From NCBI GenBank assembly GCA_964581565.1, contig CAZOOZ010000010.1, positions 32,803 to 96,802 of the forward strand: a DNA stretch of 64,000 bases, in the 5' to 3' direction. This document shows, piece after piece, positions 37,165-46,388 of the stretch. A program made the translations under genes and the position numbers. Each line of letters starts with the position of its first letter. The first letter of the stretch is position 1. This DNA is from UBA1433 sp964581565 (GTDB taxonomy: Bacteria > Bacillota > Clostridia > Eubacteriales > UBA1433). The notes beneath the pieces were generated by a model. The model worked only from the letters and a program-made list of their open reading frames with translations, did not search any database and was not told where the DNA came from.

Positions 37165-37965
37165 TTATTTGTTGGCAATGCCTTCGTATACCACACGGGT
37201 ATATGCCTGATATTTTCCCTTCTCCACCTCGAATCCGCTGCGCACAAGCTGTGGTATGAGCGCGCATAGATTTTCATCTTCGTCAAACATTTTACCGGAT
37301 AATAATATTTTTCTGATACCGTGTAATTCTCTTAGATCTTTACATATATAAAGACAAATATCTACAACACTTTTATAAAATCTCGCTGCCGCGAGCTCTT
37401 TTTTACGGTCTTTTTTGATATCGCTAAGCAGCCCGAGCATGATATCTTTGGTCCCTACCAAAAACAACCGGTTAGTATATCTGACATTGAATTCATACCC
37501 TTCCGTTATATTTTCAAGTTCTTCTTTCGCTTTCTCTTTCATCTCATCTTCATCAAGTTCCATCAAAAATGCCGCCGCCTGAAAAAAGCGCTTGATATCG
37601 CTTTTCCTTTCCGCTTTGTTGCCTGCGAGAATCTGCATCGCCTTTGTGAGATCGTATCCTTCAAAACAGCGCGGCAGATGCTTTGATGTGTCTTCTTTAT
37701 AGATGTCATAAATCAGCCCCAATGCGGCAAGAAGCACGGGCGGATACTCTCTTGGCGTATTCCCCATAAAGATACTTTCAAATCCCCCCGCTTTGAATAT
37801 ATATTTCGGACTTATTATCAAGAATTCTCCCGTATAGCAATGCTCATCTTCATCACTGCAATCATAGTCAAAAATAACGGCTATTTTTTTGTGATTGGCC
37901 GCATCTTTATCATATATTAAATTTTCTTTCGGCTGTTTTTTTATAAACGTGACGCCCTTTTCCAA
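37165..37965 (-). CDS. Unrecognised 266-residue protein
   Basis: Soluble, charged protein without signal peptide or membrane helix. Residues about 124-165 are helical and Glu/Lys-rich. The N-terminal part has a beta-rich 'AVIFDYDCSDEDEHCYTGEFLIISPKYIF' stretch. The C-terminal 'IRKILLSGKMFDEDENLCALIPQLVRSGFEVEKG' segment vaguely recalls the last subdomain of ASKHA-type kinases, but I see no phosphate motifs, so no function is claimed. It is divergent from the DUF6323/DUF6179-like pair, with a terminated leader in between. Start codon is TTG or ATG near 37965 preceded by AAAGGAGAGATAAGA. Confidence 0.7.
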   Translation of the reverse strand: MEKGVTFIKKQPKENLIYDKDAANHKKIAVIFDYDCSDEDEHCYTGEFLIISPKYIFKAGGFESIFMGNTPREYPPVLLAALGLIYDIYKEDTSKHLPRCFEGYDLTKAMQILAGNKAERKSDIKRFFQAAAFLMELDEDEMKEKAKEELENITEGYEFNVRYTNRLFLVGTKDIMLGLLSDIKKDRKKELAAARFYKSVVDICLYICKDLRELHGIRKILLSGKMFDEDENLCALIPQLVRSGFEVEKGKYQAYTRVVYEGIANK

Positions 37966-38073
37966 CTCTTATCTCTCCTTTATGGCATTTATTTTATGTC
38001 TTCATAAATATGTATGCACCATAATTTTTTATATACTAAAAAAATAATATATAGAGATTTATTTCGCAAAGCA

Positions 38074-38145
38074 AAAAACCCGCTTATCTTCAAGCGGATC
38101 TATTTTTTTCTGTATTTATATTACCACAAAACAAGCCGAATTTCA
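38074..38145 (-). promoter_or_regulatory. Promoter followed at once by a terminator, before the 266-residue gene
   Basis: Minus-strand TTGAAA, 17-bp spacer, TAATAT (about 38117-38145), then the hairpin CCGCTT-gaagat-AAGCGG with T6 (about 38074-38098). A transcript starting here would stop after about 40 bases unless read through, so it is either a short RNA or an attenuated leader for the gene starting at 37965. A second weak promoter could follow the hairpin. Confidence 0.4.
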
Positions 38146-38196
38146 AGTCTTGTAATCACGCCTTTAAACCCTTAAGCTTGTATAGAGGTGAGAGAA

Positions 38197-38652
38197 GTGG
38201 ATAAAGATTTCGCGTTAATATTTTACGATCAGCACAAAAATCAGATGATGACCGAAATAAAAAAATGCAATGAACTGACCGGTATATACTCTTTGAGCCT
38301 AAACGAAGAGCAGATTTGCCTGCTGCTGGATGCACGCAGGCAAGCGCTCAAAGATACCGGGCGCATTGAGTTTGGCAACGGCATCTTAAAAAAACTCATT
38401 GAAGCTTTTTGTGACTGCCCTTATATTAATCAGGAAAATTATGCGTCGGTGCTCATGGATTTGCAGGATTTGTTTTATTACTTTAAAGGCGAATGCCTGG
38501 AGGCTTTAAGCGATGATGAGCTTATCGAAGCCATGAAAAATTATTTTAACACAACTGCCCAAGGCTCCATGGATTATCTGGCCGCGCTTTCCATAGAAGA
38601 ACTTTGCGACAGCGATACACATGAGCATAGCGATGAGCCTTTCGAGTATTGA
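38197..38652 (+). CDS. Small conserved protein, probably DUF6323 family
   Basis: 151 residues from GTG 38197, with AGGTGAG ending 4 bases before it (an in-frame GTG at 38188 overlaps that site). All-helical, acidic, no Cys cluster or signal peptide. 'LDARRQALKDTGRIEFGNGILKKLIEAFCDCPYI' (about 46-79) and 'LQDLFYYFKGECLEALSDDELIEAMK' (about 88-113) match my memory of the clostridial family DUF6323, usually followed by a DUF6179 gene. That order holds here: the next gene begins 1 base after this stop codon. No function is known. Confidence 0.75.
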   Translation: MDKDFALIFYDQHKNQMMTEIKKCNELTGIYSLSLNEEQICLLLDARRQALKDTGRIEFGNGILKKLIEAFCDCPYINQENYASVLMDLQDLFYYFKGECLEALSDDELIEAMKNYFNTTAQGSMDYLAALSIEELCDSDTHEHSDEPFEY

Positions 38653-38653
38653 T

Positions 38654-39910
38654 ATGAAAGATACTATGAAAAACGAATTATTTTCGACTCAAGAAAATGT
38701 TTTTGCAAAAGAAGACCCGAGTGATGAAGAACGCGCCATCGCCCAAGCTAATTTATTTGCTCTCCTTGCCGATCAAACAGCACGCCACACCATGGGCGAC
38801 AGCTCCTCTGTGCCTGTTGAAACAGCCCGAGAACTGTATGCTTCCATTTGCTTTTCAATTGATTTATACTTACAAACTTCTCACCGCTCCATAGAGTCTC
38901 TCCAAAATGAAGATGCACGTCAAATGCTTAAAGCGGCATGGGCAGAAATCGAGGCACAGATCAAAAAAGGAAAAGCGCTTCTGAAAAAAATATTGCTTCT
39001 GTCGCCCAAGTCTGTGACCATCTCTTATGAAGATACGATCAACGAATTAAAAAAATTTTTTAAACGATACGACTACCGTTTTTTTGCGCACGAAATTCCT
39101 TGCGCCATCGATTATCAGCTTTCCTTACCTGCAAGCGAGAACTTAAAAGGCATTATATATGTCAACGATTATATGCACCGTCTGAGCATAGAAAACAGTT
39201 TTTGCAGTTATTTTAACCACAGTCTCATTGATGCGCTGCTGCATAGCATCAGCCCGGACTACAGGCAGCTGCTGATCAATATCTATGAACCCGTCGCCGC
39301 AAATGCGATTGGGCTTGCCATGCTGCAAGGCAACATTTTGGCGTTGGATATTTCGCAGGCACAGCGAGATATACTGCTTCATTGTTTTCATAAACTTTCG
39401 ACAGAAGAAGTAAAAGCAAAACTGATCGGAGCGGCACATGCTCTCTGCGCTTTTTTGCATATCAGAGATGCATGTACGCAACAATATATTCAAACGACCG
39501 CGCTCAACTTATATCCACGAATACAAGATGCTCTCTCTCAGGAAAGCTTTGAAAATATTTTTCTCACTGTAGCCGATCCAACAACAAAAACAGACAGCGG
39601 TATATTTATTGATCATGCACCGATGGAAGACGAAGAACTGCGTGCGCTGATCGATGAAATGAACAGTCTGGCGCATACACGCGATAAAATAGCAATGACC
39701 AAAAAACATATACACAGCATGCGCGATATCATTGATGTACTCGGTTGCTGCTTTTGGGAGCAGGAATGCCTCCTGCTTTTCGATTTGCTCACAGGAAACG
39801 AACTGAACTTTTTGAAAAATTTTATCGACAATCAAAATGAAACCTTCACTTCACAAACAGGCTGGGAAAATGAACTCGAAAAGTATATATCTTTAAAAGA
39901 GAAAAAATAA
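38654..39910 (+). CDS. Conserved protein, probably DUF6179 family
   Basis: 418 residues from ATG 38654, one base after the upstream stop codon, so coupled to it; a longer reading from 38621 would overlap the upstream gene. Mostly helical and soluble. Landmarks: 'LFALLADQTARHTMGDSSSVPVETARELYASICFSID' near the N-terminus (about 22-58) and a C-terminal 'LNFLKNFIDNQNE'. As far as I recall, this is the pattern of DUF6179, an uncharacterised partner of DUF6323. Ends in a bidirectional terminator. Confidence 0.75.
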   Translation: MKDTMKNELFSTQENVFAKEDPSDEERAIAQANLFALLADQTARHTMGDSSSVPVETARELYASICFSIDLYLQTSHRSIESLQNEDARQMLKAAWAEIEAQIKKGKALLKKILLLSPKSVTISYEDTINELKKFFKRYDYRFFAHEIPCAIDYQLSLPASENLKGIIYVNDYMHRLSIENSFCSYFNHSLIDALLHSISPDYRQLLINIYEPVAANAIGLAMLQGNILALDISQAQRDILLHCFHKLSTEEVKAKLIGAAHALCAFLHIRDACTQQYIQTTALNLYPRIQDALSQESFENIFLTVADPTTKTDSGIFIDHAPMEDEELRALIDEMNSLAHTRDKIAMTKKHIHSMRDIIDVLGCCFWEQECLLLFDLLTGNELNFLKNFIDNQNETFTSQTGWENELEKYISLKEKK

Positions 39911-39911
39911 T

Positions 39912-39940
39912 AAAGCGGCATTGCTGCCGTTTTATTATTT
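39912..39940. terminator. Bidirectional terminator between the DUF6179-like gene and metK
   Basis: AAAGCGGCA-ttgc-TGCCGTTTTATT stem with T/A tracts; the two genes converge and the metK stop is at 39935. Confidence 0.8.
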
Positions 39941-41119
39941 ATGAATATATTTTACCAGATCCATGACCCTGTTTGTCTCCTCCCAGGGCAGCCTGATATC
40001 GTCTCTTCCGAAATGGCCATAAGCCGATGTTTGCCTGTAGATGGGCCTGCGCAAATCGAGATAATCTATGATCGCCGCGGGACGCAGATCGAATTCTTTC
40101 ATCACGGCATCCGCGATTGCTTCGTCATTGATAACGCCGGTGCCAAATGTGTTGATATTGATGGCGACCGGATGCGCCATACCGATGGCATAGGATATTT
40201 GTATTTCACATTTATCCGCAAGTCCTGCCGCAACGATATTTTTAGCGATATGCCTTGCCATATACGCTGCGGAACGGTCCACTTTTGTGGGGTCTTTACC
40301 CGAAAACGCACCGCCTCCGTGGGAAGCATATCCGCCGTAGGTGTCCACGATGATTTTTCTGCCCGTCAGCCCGCTGTCTCCCTTCGGGCCCCCTGTCACA
40401 AAGCGCCCCGTAGGGTTGACATATATTTTTGTGCGCTCGTCAAGCAGACCATCGTCAATGACAGGCTTGATGACATGCTCTATAATATCTCCTCTTATCT
40501 CCTCCTGCGAGACCACTTCACTGTGCTGGGCGGAAATCACGATCGTGTCGATGCGTTTTGGCTTGCCGTCGCAGTCATATTCCACAGTCACCTGCGTTTT
40601 GCCGTCGGGGCGCAGATATTTTAATGTTTTGCTCTTTCTCACTTCCGTGAGTCTTCTTGCCAGTTTGTTTGCAAGGTAGATCGCAAGCGGCATATACACA
40701 TCCGTTTCATTGCAGGCATATCCAAACATCATGCCCTGATCGCCCGCACCTGTTGCTTCGTATTGATCCTTAACGCCGCTCCTGCTCTCAAAAGAGCTGT
40801 CCACGCCAAGCGCGATATCGCCCGACTGCTCATCGAGGCTGACGATCACGCCGCATGTTTCCGCATCAAATCCGTATTTTGCCCTGTCGTAACCTATTTC
40901 TTTGATGGTTTGCCTTGCGATTTTTGATATATCTACATAACAGTTGGTCGTTATTTCACCCACCACAAGCACCAGCCCCGTATTGACAACCACCTCACAG
41001 GCCACGCGCGCCATAGGGTCTTTGGCTAAAATATCATCCAGCACGGCATCCGATATCTGATCACATATTTTATCGGGATGCCCTTCAGTAACGGCTTCGG
41101 ACGTAAATAATTTTCTCAT
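39935..41119 (-). CDS. metK: S-adenosylmethionine synthetase
   Basis: 394 residues from ATG 41119, with AAAGGAGTTTAT upstream. Signature 'GAGDQGMMFGYA' (about 116-127) and P-loop-like 'GGGAFSGKDPTKVDRSAAY' (about 267-285) are exact. N-terminal 'FTSEAVTEGHPDKICDQISDAVLD' is also typical. Makes SAM from methionine and ATP. Controlled by the SAM-I riboswitch directly upstream. The homocysteine cluster at 53471-55756 would feed this step after methylation to methionine. Confidence 0.98.
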   Translation of the reverse strand: MRKLFTSEAVTEGHPDKICDQISDAVLDDILAKDPMARVACEVVVNTGLVLVVGEITTNCYVDISKIARQTIKEIGYDRAKYGFDAETCGVIVSLDEQSGDIALGVDSSFESRSGVKDQYEATGAGDQGMMFGYACNETDVYMPLAIYLANKLARRLTEVRKSKTLKYLRPDGKTQVTVEYDCDGKPKRIDTIVISAQHSEVVSQEEIRGDIIEHVIKPVIDDGLLDERTKIYVNPTGRFVTGGPKGDSGLTGRKIIVDTYGGYASHGGGAFSGKDPTKVDRSAAYMARHIAKNIVAAGLADKCEIQISYAIGMAHPVAININTFGTGVINDEAIADAVMKEFDLRPAAIIDYLDLRRPIYRQTSAYGHFGRDDIRLPWEETNRVMDLVKYIHK

Positions 41120-41139
41120 ATAAACTCCTTTCAAAAAAA

Positions 41140-41277
41140 TAAACCCCTGAATAAAGAGGCTGCAAAAAGTTTATACTTTCCTCATCATCCAGCTAACGCT
41201 GAGAGTCTTGGCACCTTACCTGTTAGTAGGTTGCCGCAGAGTCAACGGGCTCATCCCTCGTCTGCTCTTTATAAGGC
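41140..41277 (-). promoter_or_regulatory. SAM-I (S-box) riboswitch of metK
   Basis: Minus strand shows the S-box core: TTATAAAGAGCAGACGAGGG, then the 'TGCGGCAACC' internal element and 'AAGGTGCCAA' with the conserved GGTGCCAA, then the P4 hairpin and a closing strand near 41170. A terminator follows (CCTC...GGGG then a T-rich stretch, about 41140-41158). SAM binding should stop transcription. Confidence 0.95.
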
Positions 41278-41304
41278 TTATTTATTCTGTTGAACTAATG
41301 AATA

Positions 41305-41333
41305 ATTATATTCCCCCTATGATAACCTGTCAA
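41305..41333 (-). promoter_or_regulatory. Consensus promoter of the metK riboswitch transcript
   Basis: Minus-strand TTGACA (41328-41333), 17-bp spacer, TATAAT (41305-41310). Confidence 0.88.
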
Positions 41334-41370
41334 TAGATTGTTTATTCATACAACATATAAAAAATATACT

Positions 41371-42529
41371 TTAACTGTTCACATAATCATAATCATGTTT
41401 TACTAATATTTCATAAAATGCATTATAGTTATTTCTAAATTTCCGATAAGTTTCATAATAATCGGGTATTTGTGTATTTAAATATTTCTCAAACTCATCC
41501 TCATTACATATCTCCCCATGTTTTTTTATATAATTTTCTTTTATTATATCTTCTTTTTCTTTTAATGCAGGATATTCATTCAATATGTAATTTCTGCCTT
41601 CAAAATATACTTCTTTCGCTTTGATTTCTATTGCTTCCTCTGGAGCATTAGGCACAGTTTTAAGGCATTCTTTTTTGATATGTGCTTTTATTTCTCTCCA
41701 CCCTTTCTTAGCGAATACGTCATCTACTTTATTCTGCAGTTTATCAAAGACTGCATCATTTATATCCTGTAATTTATCAGTTAACTCAATTACAGCTTCG
41801 CTTATATCAATGATCAGCGGAGAAAGCTTTACGCCTGCCTGCCTCACCTTATCGCCCATTTCTTCGCCTTTTGTTGTCATGGCTTTGTTAAAGTCCACGC
41901 CTACCTGTGCTATGCTGTTTCCCACTTTTTTAAACTTCGCGCTCGTTGCCAGAAACTTTCTTGCCTTTTCGGCGCCTTCTGTGTACTCGCTTTTCAGCTT
42001 TGCCATGCGCCCTTCTTCTATATATTGCTGTTCTTCGGCAGTAAATTGATCGATATAGGGTTGAAGCGAATAGCTTTGAATCAATCTGCCTAAATTAATA
42101 TAGCGTTCCTCAATATAGGTATTAGTTTTTTGAACATCTTCATTATTCGATAAGCTGAGCTGCTCTCTTGCTTTTTTTATTCGTTCAATATCATTTCTGA
42201 CATAACGGGCAGAAGTATCGAATCCTTTAGGCAGTATTTTATTTTGATTGGTTGCAGCGCGCAGCTCTTTTGCATGGATCACAAACTGCTTTTCTTCTTC
42301 GTCCAATTCTGGGATTGCCTCAAAGATATCGCGGCCCGCTGTTTTTTCGAAATAGTTGATGTTGTCCAATGCCTCAAGAATTTCTGCCTTCATACGTTCT
42401 ATGATTTTTTGTATTTTTTTATCTTTTTTTAGATTGATTTTCTTCTGTTTTCCAATATGTCTCTCTATGCATCCCAAGCGCTATATATGTCCTTACATCC
42501 TGCTTCATTTGTTCGATATTATTTTCCAT
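41371..42529 (-). pseudogene. Helical protein gene interrupted by +1 shift in an A7 run
   Basis: A well-placed start (ATG 42529, GGAGG 8 bases ahead) opens a reading frame of 36 codons beginning MENNIEQMKQDVRTYIALG that stops at TAA. The long downstream frame (stop at 41371) continues smoothly if one base is removed from the A7 run complementary to 42424-42430; the joined product would be 385 residues. Without that change the long frame can only begin at an internal TTG (42477) that has no ribosome-binding site. The product is soluble, highly charged and helical ('KDKKIQKIIERMKAEILEALDNI', 'AVIELTDKLQDINDAVFDKLQNKVDDVF'), with no family I recognise. It could be a true pseudogene, a phase-variable or slippage-read gene, or an assembly error. 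Confidence 0.65.
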
Positions 42530-42672
42530 ATCCACAGCCTCCGTGCCGCATTACAGTTTGTTTTTATTGTATCATGCTCTGCGGTATTTTGTCATCTTTA
42601 TCCGCAGAAAATAAAACATACAATTCCATTCTTTATGATATAATACCTCATACTATATCAGGGAGCAAAGAA

Positions 42673-43392
42673 ATGAAGAAAATACTCTCCTGTATGCGCC
42701 GCGCCATGCAGGAATATGAAATGATAAACGAAAATGAAGTTATCGCCGTGGGCATATCGGGCGGAAAAGACAGCATCATGCTGCTGCACGGGCTCAATCT
42801 ATTAAAACGATTTTATCCTGTTGCCTATGACTTGCAGGCTATTTGCGTGGACATCGGCTTTGAAGGCATGGATTTTCGTGGTCTTGAAGACTACTGCCGC
42901 AGCATCCATGTACCGCTGCATATCGTAAAAACCGATATTGCGGATATTGTTTTTAAAAAACGCAAAGAAACCAATCCGTGCTCGCTTTGCTCAAAGATGA
43001 AAAAAGGCGCGCTTCACGATAAAATGATCGAGCTTGGTATTCATAAACTCGCTTTCGGCCACCATGCCGACGACGCCGTCGAGACGCTCTTTTTGTCGAT
43101 GCTTTACGAAGGCCGTATGCACACCTTTAAACCCGTCACCTATCTCGACCGCAAACAGATCACGCTCATTCGCCCGATGATCTACGTCTGGGAGAGGGAG
43201 ATCACCTATCAGATGAATAAACTCTGTCTGCCCGTTGTGAATAAAAATTGCCCCGCAGACGGCAACACAAAGCGCGAAGAGATAAAACAGCTTATAGCCT
43301 CCCTTAAAAAACAGATCCCCCAAAGCGAAGAGCGTATTTTAAACGCTATTAAAAATAAAGAAAATTTTCATCTATGGTTTGAAAAATCCTAA
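42673..43392 (+). CDS. TtcA-like PP-loop ATPase (tRNA thiolation type)
   Basis: 239 residues from ATG 42673, with GGGAGCAAAGAA before it; the in-frame extension to 42457 overlaps the divergent gene and has no site. PP-loop 'SGGKDS' (about 34-39), 'PCSLCSKMKKGAL' CxxC (about 104-107), 'GHHADDAVETLFLSMLYEGRM' (about 124-144) and a late 'NCPADGNTKREEIK'. TtcA makes 2-thiocytidine in tRNA using a 4Fe-4S cluster; homologues in clostridia are of this family but the target base is not proven. An extended -10 TGATATAAT ends at 42644. Confidence 0.85.
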   Translation: MKKILSCMRRAMQEYEMINENEVIAVGISGGKDSIMLLHGLNLLKRFYPVAYDLQAICVDIGFEGMDFRGLEDYCRSIHVPLHIVKTDIADIVFKKRKETNPCSLCSKMKKGALHDKMIELGIHKLAFGHHADDAVETLFLSMLYEGRMHTFKPVTYLDRKQITLIRPMIYVWEREITYQMNKLCLPVVNKNCPADGNTKREEIKQLIASLKKQIPQSEERILNAIKNKENFHLWFEKS

Positions 43393-43412
43393 AAAATTTT
43401 TTATTCCCCGCA

Positions 43413-43438
43413 CATATGTGCGGAATTTTACAAATACC
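43413..43438 (+). terminator. Hairpin after the TtcA-like gene
   Basis: TTCCCCGCACAT-ATGTGCGGAA, near-perfect palindrome followed by TTTTA; probably a terminator of moderate strength. Confidence 0.6.
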
Positions 43439-43494
43439 GCTACTTCACAGGGCATACAATATCTCTTAAGAAAAAAACGAGAGGTATTCTTTAC

Positions 43495-44100
43495 ATGTCA
43501 AAATCAGTGTTTACGGCGTTGTCTACAGCCCTCCCGAAATTAAAAAAACTGCAGAGACTGCAGCCGCAGCCTTTGCCTTGCCCTTCACAAAGTATCATAT
43601 CTGTGAACACACATGAAATAAATGCATCCGAAAGCCTTGCCGGTTCTTTAAAAGAATACTTGCATCGCCGATACATCATCTTATGTATCGGCACCGATCT
43701 TTGCATCGCCGACTGCCTCGGCCCGCTTATCGGAAGCAAACTCCTTGAATATAATCTGCCTATTCCCATCATCGGCACTTTGAAAAATCCTGTTCATGCG
43801 GTAAACTATTCTCAAAAATTATCGCAAGTAAGGCTCTCCTATCCCGGTTATAAAATTCTGGCCGTAGACGCGGCCCTGAGCGGAAGCGTGAAAAGAATCG
43901 GCACAATCACACTTGAATGCGGCCATCTTGTGCCCGGCATCGGCGCGGGCAACTGCCTTGCCCCGGTGGGAGATATCAATATCACGGGAATCGTAAATAC
44001 AAAATATATGAGCCCGCTTGCCGATATACGCCTTTCTTTGATCGTGGATATGGCAGACGTGATCGTCTCCGCAATCGTGAAAAGCATTCAGCCGCTCTGA
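43495..44100 (+). CDS. yyaC: Sporulation protein YyaC, germination-protease fold
   Basis: 201 residues. 'YIILCIGTDLCIADCLGPLIGSKL' (about 61-84), 'IIGTLKNPVHAVN' (about 93-105), 'ILAVDAALSGSVKRIGTI' and 'PGIGAGNCLAPVGDINITG' are hallmarks of YyaC, a protein related to the spore protease GPR and made during sporulation. The function is not settled. ATG 43495 follows GAGAGGTATTCTTTAC. With spoIIE it supports a spore-forming host. Confidence 0.92.
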   Translation: MSKSVFTALSTALPKLKKLQRLQPQPLPCPSQSIISVNTHEINASESLAGSLKEYLHRRYIILCIGTDLCIADCLGPLIGSKLLEYNLPIPIIGTLKNPVHAVNYSQKLSQVRLSYPGYKILAVDAALSGSVKRIGTITLECGHLVPGIGAGNCLAPVGDINITGIVNTKYMSPLADIRLSLIVDMADVIVSAIVKSIQPL

Positions 44101-44171
44101 TATTGAGCCGCTTGCCAGCCGAAAATACTTATGATACTATATGAGTAAACTTTGAAGCAAAGGATATTCAT

Positions 44172-46388
44172 ATGCAAGAGCTTGATATGCTCACCGGTAC
44201 GGTTGAGCAGATTGTGTATTTTAACGAGTACACCAACTATACGGTATTTGACTTGGATACAGACGGACTTATGGAGGTGGTCACGGGCATTTTCCCGCAG
44301 CTCACCGAAGGCGAAAACATCACCGTATACGGAGTCATTACGGAGCATAAAATCTATGGCAGACAGTTTAACGCGAGCGGATATAAAATCAATGTTCCGG
44401 CAACAAATGAAGCGCTGAAAAAATATTTGTCTTCAGGCTTGTTTAAAGGAATCGGTCCGAGCAATGCCGAAAAACTTGTCGATCATTTTGGTGAAGATGT
44501 GCTTCATATCATTAAAAATGAGCCTCATCGCCTTACCGAGGTATCCAAAATCGGTGAAAAAACCGCAAAAAAAATAGCCGAGGCTTTTTTTGACCAGGAA
44601 CAAATGCGCGAGGTGATCATGTTTATGCAAAACTATGACATCAGCACCTCATACGCACTTAAAATATACAAAAAATATCAGGCCGCTTCCATTGAGCTGG
44701 TCAGCCAAAACCCTTACAGGCTCATTGAGGACATCCCCGGCATCGGCTTTAAGATGGCAGATAAAATCGCTCTCGCACTGGGTATTGAAGAAAATTCTTC
44801 TTTTCGGGTTCGCGCGGGCATCGGCTATGTGCTCTCCACGCTCTGTCAAAGAGGCAATATGTTCAGCAGTGAAGACGATCTGCTTTCGCATGCATCATTC
44901 ATCCTTCATGTAGACGGTGATATTATTCAGGACGGCATTGATTTTTTATGCAAGGTCGGCAAAATCGTTTTGGATATAGTCAACGAAGAAAATGTTTATT
45001 ATCCGTATGATTTGTATACAGCCGAAAAAGACTGTGCAAAAATCTTAAGCGGTATATCCCATAATTCCTTTGATTTTCATGAAGGGATTTTAAATAATTT
45101 TATTAAAGAATACGAATCGCTCTACGATATCACGTTTCACGAAAGCCAGCGAAAAGCCGTGCTTTTTAGTATCACACACGGATTGAGTGTGATCACGGGA
45201 GGCCCCGGAACAGGCAAGACAACGATTATTAAATGTGTGCTGTATATTTTGGAAAAACTAAACAAAAACGTCCTTCTCTGCGCACCTACCGGAAGAGCCG
45301 CCAAAAGGCTCAGCAGCGCAAGCGGCAAGGAAGCAAAAACGCTGCACAGACTTCTGGAATACACATTCTCTTCCGAAGAAAGAATGGTTTTTCTGCGAAA
45401 CGAAGATAATCTTTTGGAAGGCGACTGCATCATTGTAGACGAAGCATCGATGATCGATATCAAGCTGCTTTATTATCTGCTCAAAGCCATGAACAAAACA
45501 ATGCAGCTGATTTTGGTGGGTGATGTCGACCAGCTCCCTTCCGTTGCGCCCGGCAATATTTTAAAAGATATTATCGGCAGCGGCGCGGCGAACACTTCAA
45601 AACTTGAGATGATATTTCGGCAAAGCCAGCGAAGTATGATCGTTGTCAACGCGCATAACATCAACATGGGCAAAATGCCCGTCATCGACAATAAAAGCGA
45701 TGATTTTTTCTTTCTCGACGCCCCCACCCCTTCACGCGCGCTGCAAAAAGTGCTTGAGCTTTGCGCAAGCCGGCTTGCAACATACAAAAATTATGACCCG
45801 ATTTATGATATTCAAGTCATCAGCCATGTTAAACGAGGTATCACCGGCGTTGAAAATCTGAACAAGCAGCTCCAGCAAGTATTAAATCCGCCAAGCAAAG
45901 ACAAAGCGCAAAAAAATGTGCTGGGCTACATTTTGCGGCAGGGCGATAAAGTCATGCAGGTAAAAAACAATTACAATGCTCTTTGGACCAATATTCAAAC
46001 AGCGCAGACGGGAATGGGTATTTTTAACGGGGATATCGGCGTGCTTGAAAAAATCAACACGGAAGATAAAATCCTCACAGTGCTTTTCGAACAGGAACGG
46101 CTTGTGAATTATTCGTTTGAAGACGCCGACCAGTTGATGCTCTCTTATGCCATCACCACCCACAAAAGCCAGGGCAGCGAGTTTAAAGCGGTGATCATCT
46201 TAATGTGCGAAGGCTACGGGCAGTTTCTGAGCCGCAACCTGTTATACACGGCATTGACAAGAGCAAAACAAACCGCCATACTTGTCGGCAGCCGCCGCAT
46301 TGTTGAAATGATGGTGGCCAACAACACATCGATAGACAGAAAAACAGCCCTTTGTGAGCGTATCCAAAATGAAACACTTCATTTCTGA
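44172..46388 (+). CDS. recD2: RecD2-type DNA helicase
   Basis: 738 residues, the usual RecD2 length. N-terminal OB-like domain ('LTGTVEQIVYFNEYTNYTVF'), helix-hairpin-helix segments ('SSGLFKGIGPSNAEKLVDHFGED', 'LIEDIPGIGFKMADKIA'), then SF1 helicase motifs: I 'GGPGTGKTT' (about 345-353), II 'IVDEASMI', III 'LILVGDVDQLPSVAPGN', and VI 'YALTTHKSQGSEF'-type near the end ('LLYTALTRAK'). 5'-3' helicase without RecBC, linked to repair and fork protection. ATG 44172 follows AAAGGATATTCAT. The next gene starts inside its 3' end. Confidence 0.96.
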   Translation: MQELDMLTGTVEQIVYFNEYTNYTVFDLDTDGLMEVVTGIFPQLTEGENITVYGVITEHKIYGRQFNASGYKINVPATNEALKKYLSSGLFKGIGPSNAEKLVDHFGEDVLHIIKNEPHRLTEVSKIGEKTAKKIAEAFFDQEQMREVIMFMQNYDISTSYALKIYKKYQAASIELVSQNPYRLIEDIPGIGFKMADKIALALGIEENSSFRVRAGIGYVLSTLCQRGNMFSSEDDLLSHASFILHVDGDIIQDGIDFLCKVGKIVLDIVNEENVYYPYDLYTAEKDCAKILSGISHNSFDFHEGILNNFIKEYESLYDITFHESQRKAVLFSITHGLSVITGGPGTGKTTIIKCVLYILEKLNKNVLLCAPTGRAAKRLSSASGKEAKTLHRLLEYTFSSEERMVFLRNEDNLLEGDCIIVDEASMIDIKLLYYLLKAMNKTMQLILVGDVDQLPSVAPGNILKDIIGSGAANTSKLEMIFRQSQRSMIVVNAHNINMGKMPVIDNKSDDFFFLDAPTPSRALQKVLELCASRLATYKNYDPIYDIQVISHVKRGITGVENLNKQLQQVLNPPSKDKAQKNVLGYILRQGDKVMQVKNNYNALWTNIQTAQTGMGIFNGDIGVLEKINTEDKILTVLFEQERLVNYSFEDADQLMLSYAITTHKSQGSEFKAVIILMCEGYGQFLSRNLLYTALTRAKQTAILVGSRRIVEMMVANNTSIDRKTALCERIQNETLHF

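Noticed and set aside
42477..42477. TTG start for the long minus-strand frame ending at 41371
   Set aside because: No ribosome-binding site, and the first codons look like out-of-frame read of the MENN... frame; the GGAGG-ATG at 42529 is far better.
42457..42672. N-terminal extension of the TtcA-like protein
   Set aside because: It overlaps the divergent gene's start and promoter, is Cys/Tyr/Pro-rich unlike the family, and a good site stands before ATG 42673.
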